64,000 nucleotides of DNA from Candidimonas humi. GTDB lineage: Bacteria; Pseudomonadota; Gammaproteobacteria; Burkholderiales; Burkholderiaceae_B. The DNA lies in contig NZ_JAHTBN010000006.1 of NCBI RefSeq assembly GCF_019166065.1, forward strand, positions 167,280-231,279, given 5' to 3'. The position numbers were made by a program, and so were the translations under genes. The notes beneath the pieces were generated by a model. That model was not told where the DNA came from. It was given only the letters and a program-made list of their open reading frames with translations, and searched no databases. Shown here in pieces: positions 52,703-60,151 of this stretch (the stretch's first letter is position 1; every line of letters starts with the position of its first letter).

Positions 52703-53701
52703 ATGTATCCGCAGACTCGCAGCTTGCGCGCACGGCTGGCAAGCTTTGCCCTACCCATGGCGATGGCCGCCGCCACGTTCGCCTGCTCCATTCCCGCATT
52801 TGCCGCGGGGACCTATCCCGACCACGCCGTCGAAGTCGTGGTGCCCTTTCCGCCCGGCGGCATCGTCGACGTCGTCACGCGCATGATGGGCAAGCAACTG
52901 AGCAAGACCCTGGGACAGCCGGTGGTGGTGATGAACAAGCCCGGAGCCGGCGGATCCATAGGCGCCGGGCTGGTTGCACATTCCAAGCCGGACGGGTACA
53001 CGCTGCTCATGGCGTTCGATACCCATGCCATCAACCCGCTGCTGTACAAACTGCCGTTCGACAGCGACAAGGATCTGGCGCCGGTGTCGCTGGTCGGCAC
53101 ATCCGCCCTGGTGCTTGCCGTGCACCCCTCGGTGCCCGCCAAAGACGTGCCCGCGCTGGTCGAATGGTCCAAGCAGCATCCCGACGACCTGAATTACGCC
53201 TCGACCGGCGCAGGAAGCTCGAACCAGCTCGCCGCCGAACTGTTCAAGCTGACCACCGGTGCGCAACTGCGGCACATCCCCTATAAGGGCGGCGCGCCGG
53301 CCATCACGGATTTGCTGGCCGGCCGGGTGCAAGTCATGTTCGTCAGTACCAGTTCGGTCCTGCAATACATACGCGCAGGCAAGCTCAAGGCCCTGGCGGT
53401 GACAACCAAGGCGCCCATTCCGCAGCTTCCGGGCGTGCCGTCGATCACCGACTACTACCCCGGGTTCGAGGCAGGGTCATGGGTCGGCATGCTGGCGCCC
53501 GCGGGCACGCCCAAGGACATCATCGCCCGCCTGAATCGCGAGGTCCACGCCGCGATCACGAGCCCCGAAATGCAGCAATTCTTCGAAAAGCAAGCCATAC
53601 AGCCGGCCCCGTCCACGCCCGAGGCATTCGGCGAGCTGATGCACCGCGACACGCAAAAGTGGGCCAAGGTGATCAAGCAGGCCGGCATCAAGGTCGAATA
53701 A
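52703..53701 (+). CDS. Bug/TctC-family tripartite tricarboxylate receptor 1
   Basis: A 332-residue periplasmic receptor with a signal peptide (about residues 1-34, ending IPAFA). The Bug-family signatures are VVVPFPPGGIVDVVTRMMG, GQPVVVMNKPGAGGSIG and VPYKGG-like HIPYKGGAPAITDLL (about residue 195). These proteins bind carboxylates or amides for TctAB transporters; no TctAB genes are present here, as is common in Alcaligenaceae. ATG with GGGAGA upstream. Confidence 0.92.
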   Translation: MYPQTRSLRARLASFALPMAMAAATFACSIPAFAAGTYPDHAVEVVVPFPPGGIVDVVTRMMGKQLSKTLGQPVVVMNKPGAGGSIGAGLVAHSKPDGYTLLMAFDTHAINPLLYKLPFDSDKDLAPVSLVGTSALVLAVHPSVPAKDVPALVEWSKQHPDDLNYASTGAGSSNQLAAELFKLTTGAQLRHIPYKGGAPAITDLLAGRVQVMFVSTSSVLQYIRAGKLKALAVTTKAPIPQLPGVPSITDYYPGFEAGSWVGMLAPAGTPKDIIARLNREVHAAITSPEMQQFFEKQAIQPAPSTPEAFGELMHRDTQKWAKVIKQAGIKVE

Positions 53702-53730
53702 CCGCGCCATCCCGAGAGCCGGCTTCTATC

Positions 53731-53768
53731 GCCGGCGATGCCCTTGCTTTAGGCCGGGCATCGTCGGC
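53731..53768 (+). other. Large intercistronic hairpin between Bug genes
   Basis: A 13-bp stem (53731-53743 with 53756-53768, a single G-U wobble, 12-base loop) without a T-run. It is probably an mRNA-stabilising or attenuating structure that sets different expression of the two receptors. Confidence 0.6.
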
Positions 53769-53872
53769 GACGCGCATGCCGCCCCGGCGAGAGCCCGCGC
53801 CGCAAGCACGCCGCAGCGGCCGCCCCCATGCAAGCAGCCGATGAATCCGATTATTTTCCTGGAGATCCTATT

Positions 53873-54883
53873 GTGAATATTTCCCCTTCCTTCTTTACTT
53901 CGATGGCGCGCCTGCGGGCCGTCGCCTGCGGCGTGGCCTTGCTGGCAGGCAGCGGCCTGCAAGCGGCAATCGCGCAGGACCACTTTCCCGCCAGGGCCGT
54001 CACATTCGTGGTGCCCTATGCCGCGGGCGGCACGACAGACTTGGTCGCACGCACGGTAGGGGCCCGCATGGCCCAGATCCTGGGCCAGCCGATAGTCATA
54101 GAAAACCGCGGGGGCGCCGGCGGCAACATCGGCATGGCGGCCGTGGCCAGGGCCAAGCCCGACGGCTATACCGTCGGCATGGGCGCGATATCGACCAATG
54201 CGCTCAATCCGCACATATACAAGAAAATGCCTTTCGATCCGCGCAAGGATTTCACGGCAATCGGCATGCTGGGCACGTCGACCATCGTGCTCGAGGCGGG
54301 CTCGGCCTTGCCGCAGGACATCAAGAACGTGCAAGAGCTGCTGGACTATGCCCGCAAAAACCCCGGCACCCCCTACGGCACGGCGGGGGTTGGCACATCC
54401 ATGCACCTTGCCGGCGTACTGTTCGCGCAGCTCAGCCATACCGAATGGGTGCATGTGCCGTACAAGGGAAGCTCGCCGCTGATCACCGACCTGATAGGCG
54501 GCCGGGTACAAGTGGCCTTCGACAATCTGCCGGCCTCGCTGCCGCAAATCCAGGCGGGCAAGCTGCGCGCATTGGCCGTCGCGGGGGCTCGACGCTCTCC
54601 TTCCCTGCCGGATGTCCCGACCATGGCGGAAGCGGGCCTGAAGGGATACGCGGTAGAGCCGTGGTTCGGCGTCTACGGCCCGGCGGGCATCCCGGCCCCG
54701 ATCGTGCAGAACTTGCAGCATGCCTTACAGGAAGCCCTGGCCGACACCGCAGTACAAACCAAGCTGCTGGCAGCCGGATTCTCGCCGCGCTCGTCCACGG
54801 GAGAGGAACTGGCCACGCTTACGGCGAACGAGTACGAAAGACTGGGCAAGGTCGCCAAAGACGCCAAGATGATGGCCGACTGA
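53873..54883 (+). CDS. Bug/TctC-family tripartite tricarboxylate receptor 2
   Basis: A 336-residue paralogue of the preceding receptor. The signal peptide ends near LQAAIA, followed by VVPYAAGGTTDLVARTVG, GQPIVIENRGGAGGNIG and HVPYKGSSPLITDLIG. The GTG start has GGAGA eight bases upstream. The binding-pocket loops differ from receptor 1, so it probably recognises a different ligand. It is the last gene of the TetR-cyclase-receptor unit. Confidence 0.92.
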   Translation: MNISPSFFTSMARLRAVACGVALLAGSGLQAAIAQDHFPARAVTFVVPYAAGGTTDLVARTVGARMAQILGQPIVIENRGGAGGNIGMAAVARAKPDGYTVGMGAISTNALNPHIYKKMPFDPRKDFTAIGMLGTSTIVLEAGSALPQDIKNVQELLDYARKNPGTPYGTAGVGTSMHLAGVLFAQLSHTEWVHVPYKGSSPLITDLIGGRVQVAFDNLPASLPQIQAGKLRALAVAGARRSPSLPDVPTMAEAGLKGYAVEPWFGVYGPAGIPAPIVQNLQHALQEALADTAVQTKLLAAGFSPRSSTGEELATLTANEYERLGKVAKDAKMMAD

Positions 54884-55434
54884 CGTGGCGCCATCTGGCC
54901 TCTACACCGTACCCCGCGCGCCCGGCAAGCCGCGGGGGCGCCGCGCTTCCGACAAGCCATCAAGCGAACTTCCGGAGGGCCCGGACCGTCGCCAATGGCA
55001 GGAACAGCATCATGGGCGAGTCTGACAATGCGATGAAGCCATGATGCCGATACAAAATCACTGCGCAGCAATCGACATATTGCTATACATTTCATCAATC
55101 TTGGGCAATCACGCGGCGGATTGCCGTACAAGATCATTTCCATGCAGCAGCCTTGCATCGCTCGATCTTATGCCGGGACAGGGCGTGGATACTGGGTCAT
55201 GAGACCATTCGGCCCATCCGTGAAACATCCGTCATGAGCCCGCATCCGCCGGGATCAATATATATTTTTAGTTAGAAGTAGTTACATCATCGCGGCACAG
55301 CAATGGTAAAGATTCCGCGCCCGCCATGGACGGGCCGGGGTCCGTCGGAGATAATCGGCTAGGCCGCGCGGGGCACCCTGCCGAAATCTGCGGACAGAAT
55401 GCGCGGCGCAACAATCCAGAGGGGAATGCGTGCA
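54884..55434. other. Intergenic region before the DUF748 gene
   Basis: 551 nt with no supported gene. The central part (55050-55300) is AT-richer than its surroundings and probably holds the promoter of the large downstream gene, although no clear -35/-10 pair stands out. No terminator for the Bug operon was recognised. Confidence 0.5.
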
Positions 55435-58400
55435 ATGCGGTTGCGGATGCCAGTTCTGAAATCCAAGCGGCGGGTGGTGAAGATCTTAGTGGGCATCGTG
55501 CTCACGCTGCTCGTCCTGGCTGGCTTGTCGGCCTGGCTGGTGCCCAAGGTAACCCGCAATCTGCTCACCGAGAACGTCGCGCAACTGCTGGGCCGCCAGG
55601 TGGACGTGGGAGAAATCCACTTCAACCCCTTCACGCTGGCGCTGCGCGCACAGAACATTTCCATCAGGCAAGCCGGGGCGTCCCCCGCGCAGCCTTCCCC
55701 CAAGCAGGCAGAGCCTTCTTCGGCGCAAGCCGCGTCGTCCGCCATGCAAACCCAGCCTGCCCCCGCGCAAGCAGAGCCCGCCTCCGGACAAGCCGCAGTG
55801 GCGCCCGCGCCATTACTGAAGATCGGCGAAATCGACCTGCGCGTAGCCTGGCGATCTCTCGTCATGTTCGCGCCGGTGGTCGACCGGCTGCATATCGAAC
55901 GACCCCAGCTCGCCCTGGTGCGCAAGGACGCCACGCACTTCAATTTTTCCGACATCGTCGAGCGGCTGGCCAAGATGTCGGCCGACGAACCGGACAAGCC
56001 CGAGCAAGCCTCGAGCAAGCCGCCGCGCTTCTCACTGAACAATCTCACGCTGTCCAACGGTTCCATTAGCCTGGACGATCACGTAACCGGCCACCACCAG
56101 GCGATCGACGATCTCAAGCTGGGCATCCCTTTTATTTCTTCCTTCGGCTACGCCACGCAGATCGACGTGCTGCCTGCCGTGCACATGCGCATCAACGGCA
56201 GCCCCTTCGACCTGAGCGGCACGGCGCGGCCTTTCGACAAGGTGCCGGCATCCACGCTGAATGTGACACTGGATGGCCTGGCGCTGGACAAATGGGCCGA
56301 CTTCTGGCCCTTGCCGCTGCCCGTCAAGGTCAAGAGCGCGCTGCTGGACTCCAGGCTGCAGGTGCTGTTCGAGCAGCCCGCCGGCGCCCCTCCGCGCATA
56401 CGCGTGCAGGGCGGGCTGGATCTGCGACACCTCGACGTGGTCGAATCCTCGGGCGCACCGCTGCTGGCCTGGGACAAGCTGCAACTCGACCACATCGCCG
56501 CCGACCTGAGCGCACGCACGCTTTCCATCGGCACGATAAGCCTGGAAAAACCGCAAGTCGAGGTGCACCGCGATGCCAGGCAACTGAACTGGCAGCGCGT
56601 GGCCGCCGGCTTCGCCAAGCTGGGCAGCCCAGCTCCCGCATCCGCATCCGCATCCGCAAAGAATTCTGCGGGTGGCAATTCAGCGCCTGCCGTTTCAACG
56701 CCTACGCCCTCGGCGCCTTCCACCGCCGCGCCCCAGCCCGCCGCGGCTCCCGCTGCGGCAGCGCAAGCGGCCGCCGACACCGACACCAAGCCGGCTGCCG
56801 TACAAGGCGATGAAAAAAAACACCTGACCCCTGCACAAGGCGATGAAAAAACCGGCGCGACCGGCGCCGTCCCTGCAAGCCCCGCGCAGGCTGCCGCGGA
56901 CAAACCGGCCACGGCGCCGGCCCACTCCGCGCCGGCCAACTCCACGCCTTCCGCCTGGAAGATCGCCATCGACACCTTCAAGCTCGATGCGGGACAGGCG
57001 CAACTGCGCGACGACCCGCTGGGACTGAACTACCCGCTGGACGGGCTGAACGCCGAGGTCGATCACATCGACCTGCCGCAAGCCGCGAGCCAGCCCATGC
57101 AAGTGCGACTGGGCATGGACAACAGCCACGACAGCAGTTCGCTGCGCGTCGAGGCGCCCGTCGTCCTGCAGCCGCTCTCGGCCCAGGCGCAAATCCAGAT
57201 GAACAATCTGGCGCTGGCGCCGTTTGCTGCGGCCCTGCACCATTTCGCTCCGATCGCCTTGAAGGACGGCCGGCTGAGCATTGCGGGCAAGGTCGATGTG
57301 GCAGGGTCCCGGGTCGAAGCCCATGACGTCAAGCTCGGCCTGCAAAAGCTCGCCGCGCGGGACGACTCCGTCAAGCCGGGGATCGATTTTTCCGTGGGTT
57401 CCCTGGCGCTGGAAGCCGACCGGCTGGCCCTGGATGCCAAGCCGACCAACTTCACCCTGCGGGCCGACGGCATCCAGAAGCACGGCACCCTGGCGCTCAA
57501 GGGCGCACTGACCACACAGCCGCTGACGCTGAAGACCTCGGTCGACCTGGCCAAATTCGATGCTGCATCCCTGGCTCCGTATATAGCATCCAGCCTGAAC
57601 GCCACGGTGCGCAGCGTGTCCCTGGGCGCGCGCGGCAACGCCGAATTCACCCCGGCAAGCAGCGGCAAGCCGATGCACGTGGACTGGCACGGCGCCGTGC
57701 AAGTCGACAATCTCGACCTCCTGGACCGCGTCAACAAGGCCAAATTCCTTACCTGGAAACACCTGGGCCTGAGCAACATGCACGTCACGATGGCAGGGAG
57801 CAAGCTCGGACTGGCGCTGGGCGACATCCTGCTGGACGATTTCTACGGCGACATCCTGCTCAACAACAAGGCGCGCCTGAACGTCATGGACATCATGGTG
57901 GACAAAGGCAAGGCCGCCGGCTCCATCACGCAGGACACGCAGACCCGCCGCAGCAAGACCGGGGCGGCCAAGCGCGCTGCAGAGCACGGCGCCGGGCCCG
58001 ATATCTCCATCCATAGCGTCACGCTCAAGCGCGGCCGCATGCTGTTCAACGACCATTTCGTGCGGCCCAACTACCGCGCCGAACTGTCGTCCATAGCCGG
58101 CACGCTCTCGGCCGTGTCCTCGGCCAAGCCGGCACCGGCCAAGGTCAAGGTCACGGGCCGCGTGTACGGCACGGCGCCCTTGTCGGTATCGGGCACCGTG
58201 CAGCCCTTCTCGCGCTATCTCGCGCTGGACCTCAAGGCGTCCGCCAAGGGCGTGGACCTGCCGCGCTTCACCACGTATTCGTCCAAATACGTCGGCTACG
58301 CCATCCAGCGCGGCAAGCTCTCGGTCGACCTGGAATACAAGATCAAGAACCGCGCCCTGCAGGCCAGCAACCAGGTGCAGCTTAACCAGCTCACCTTCGG

Positions 58401-59190
58401 CAAGCAATCCAACAGCCCCGACGCACTCAAGCTGCCGGTGCTGCTGGCCGTCGCCCTGCTGAAAGATTCCCACGGCAATATCGACATCAACCTGCCGATA
58501 TCCGGTTCGCTGGACGACCCGCAGTTCTCGATAGGCGGCATCATCATCAAGGTGATCGTCAACACCCTGACCAAGGCGGTGACCGCGCCCTTCAAGCTGC
58601 TGGCCTCCGCCTTCGGCGGCGGCGAGGACCTTTCGTACGTGGGCTTCGAACCGGGCAGCTCGACGCTCGACGACAAAGCCAAATCCAGCATCGCCACGCT
58701 CGTCAAGGCGCTGAACGACCGTCCCGCGCTGAAAATGGACATCGTCGGCCGCGCCGATCCGAAGACCGACGAGGCGGGCCTGCGCCAGGCCTGGCTGGAC
58801 CAGCAATTGCGCCGGGCCAAGGCGCGGGACACCGGAGGCCGCGGCAAGAAGGCTGATGCCGCCGGCATCAAGCTGAGCGACGCCGACCGCGCCAAGTACC
58901 TGAAGAAGGTCTACAGCGACACCAAGATCAAGGACAAGCCGCGCAACGCCATCGGCTTTGCCAAGTCGCTGCCGCCCGAGCAAATGAAGACCCTGCTGCT
59001 GGCCGCCGCTCCGCTGGGCAAGCAATCCCTGCAAGCCCTGGCCGAAGCCCGTGCGCAAGCCGTGTACGAACAGATCCTGACCACCGCCCAAGACCTGACC
59101 AGCCGCGTCTTCATCGTGGCGCCCAAGCTCGACGCGAGCGGCATCGACGACGGAGGCCCGACGACGCGCGTGGATTTCAGCCTACACTGA
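55435..59190 (+). CDS. AsmA-like DUF748 protein with OmpA-like C-terminal segment
   Basis: A 1251-residue protein. An N-terminal signal anchor (about residues 8-35) is followed by repeated AsmA/DUF748 beta-strand domains. Two low-complexity inserts rich in Ala, Pro, Gln and Ser lie at about 80-125 and 395-500. The C-terminus has a degenerate OmpA-like stretch, VGFEPGSSTLDDKAKSSIA then MDIVGRADPKTDEAGLRQAW (about 1070-1110). AsmA-like proteins act at the envelope in lipid transport or outer-membrane homeostasis. The start at 55435 is chosen because GAGGGG lies ten bases upstream; two upstream ATGs are open. Confidence 0.82.
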   Translation: MRLRMPVLKSKRRVVKILVGIVLTLLVLAGLSAWLVPKVTRNLLTENVAQLLGRQVDVGEIHFNPFTLALRAQNISIRQAGASPAQPSPKQAEPSSAQAASSAMQTQPAPAQAEPASGQAAVAPAPLLKIGEIDLRVAWRSLVMFAPVVDRLHIERPQLALVRKDATHFNFSDIVERLAKMSADEPDKPEQASSKPPRFSLNNLTLSNGSISLDDHVTGHHQAIDDLKLGIPFISSFGYATQIDVLPAVHMRINGSPFDLSGTARPFDKVPASTLNVTLDGLALDKWADFWPLPLPVKVKSALLDSRLQVLFEQPAGAPPRIRVQGGLDLRHLDVVESSGAPLLAWDKLQLDHIAADLSARTLSIGTISLEKPQVEVHRDARQLNWQRVAAGFAKLGSPAPASASASAKNSAGGNSAPAVSTPTPSAPSTAAPQPAAAPAAAAQAAADTDTKPAAVQGDEKKHLTPAQGDEKTGATGAVPASPAQAAADKPATAPAHSAPANSTPSAWKIAIDTFKLDAGQAQLRDDPLGLNYPLDGLNAEVDHIDLPQAASQPMQVRLGMDNSHDSSSLRVEAPVVLQPLSAQAQIQMNNLALAPFAAALHHFAPIALKDGRLSIAGKVDVAGSRVEAHDVKLGLQKLAARDDSVKPGIDFSVGSLALEADRLALDAKPTNFTLRADGIQKHGTLALKGALTTQPLTLKTSVDLAKFDAASLAPYIASSLNATVRSVSLGARGNAEFTPASSGKPMHVDWHGAVQVDNLDLLDRVNKAKFLTWKHLGLSNMHVTMAGSKLGLALGDILLDDFYGDILLNNKARLNVMDIMVDKGKAAGSITQDTQTRRSKTGAAKRAAEHGAGPDISIHSVTLKRGRMLFNDHFVRPNYRAELSSIAGTLSAVSSAKPAPAKVKVTGRVYGTAPLSVSGTVQPFSRYLALDLKASAKGVDLPRFTTYSSKYVGYAIQRGKLSVDLEYKIKNRALQASNQVQLNQLTFGKQSNSPDALKLPVLLAVALLKDSHGNIDINLPISGSLDDPQFSIGGIIIKVIVNTLTKAVTAPFKLLASAFGGGEDLSYVGFEPGSSTLDDKAKSSIATLVKALNDRPALKMDIVGRADPKTDEAGLRQAWLDQQLRRAKARDTGGRGKKADAAGIKLSDADRAKYLKKVYSDTKIKDKPRNAIGFAKSLPPEQMKTLLLAAAPLGKQSLQALAEARAQAVYEQILTTAQDLTSRVFIVAPKLDASGIDDGGPTTRVDFSLH

Positions 59191-59244
59191 GTTTCGCGAT
59201 ACAAGCGCCGGGCGCGCAGCCCGGACTCGAGAAAGGATGAAACC

Positions 59245-60036
59245 ATGAATATCGATCTGACGGGCAAGACCGCACTGGTCACCGGCTCGACCAAGGGCAT
59301 AGGCCTGGCAAGCGCCAAAGGGCTTGCCGAAAGCGGCGCACGAGTGGTGCTCAACGGCCGCACTCAAGTAGCCGTCGATGCCGCCATCGCCGACCTGCTC
59401 GGCGCCCTGCCCAAGGCGCAGGTGTCGGGCATCGCGGCGGATATCGGGACGGCGCAAGGATGCGCGTCCATCGTCGCCGCGCTGCCGCAATGCGACATAC
59501 TGGTGAACAACGCCGGCATCTTCGGCCCGCAGGATTTCTTCGAAACCCCCGACTCCGTCTGGCAGACGTTCTACGACGTGAACGTAATGTCCGGCGTGCG
59601 CCTGTCGCGCGCCTATTTGCCCGGCATGCAGGCCCGTGGCTGGGGGCGCGTCGTGTTTCTCTCGTCGGAATCGGCGTTCAACATCCCGCCCGACATGATC
59701 CACTACGGCATGACAAAAACCGCCGTGACGGCCCTCGCGCGCGGCCTGGCCAAGCGTATGGCCGGCACCGGGATTACGGTGAACTCGGTGCTTCCGGGGC
59801 CGACACTGTCGGAAGGGGTGGCCGCCATGCTCGGCGATGCGGCCCGCGAGGCGGGCAAGTCCGTCGAAGAGGCGGGGCGCGATTTCATCGCCGCCCACCG
59901 CCCCTCGTCGATCCTCCGGCGCCTGGCTCGTGTCGACGAGGTGGCGAACATGATCGTCTACGCCTGCTCGCCGCAGGCTTCGGCCACGACAGGCGCAGCC
60001 CTGCGCGTCGATGGTGGAGTCGTGGACAGCCTCTGA
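59245..60036 (+). CDS. Short-chain dehydrogenase/reductase
   Basis: A 263-residue classical SDR. The cofactor motif TGSTKGIGLASAKG is near residue 13, NNAGIFGPQDF near 89 and catalytic YGMTKTAVTALARG near 153. The C-terminal GGVVDSL is typical of the family. Arg in VLNGRT near the second strand suggests NADP use. The substrate is unknown; the gene follows the DUF748 gene by 54 nt and has AAAGGA before its ATG. Confidence 0.9.
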   Translation: MNIDLTGKTALVTGSTKGIGLASAKGLAESGARVVLNGRTQVAVDAAIADLLGALPKAQVSGIAADIGTAQGCASIVAALPQCDILVNNAGIFGPQDFFETPDSVWQTFYDVNVMSGVRLSRAYLPGMQARGWGRVVFLSSESAFNIPPDMIHYGMTKTAVTALARGLAKRMAGTGITVNSVLPGPTLSEGVAAMLGDAAREAGKSVEEAGRDFIAAHRPSSILRRLARVDEVANMIVYACSPQASATTGAALRVDGGVVDSL

Positions 60037-60151
60037 CTGGATGCTGGCATCGACCATCACTCGGGCGCCGCGCCACTGCGCATGGCGTAACCGATGAACA
60101 CCGGCGGGCGTCCGGCGCAGCCAGCGCACCACATGAATGCCATAAGATCAA

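Noticed and set aside
56695..59091. A 798-codon open frame antisense to the DUF748 gene
   Set aside because: Shadow frame with Gln/Arg/His-rich composition and no recognisable domain.
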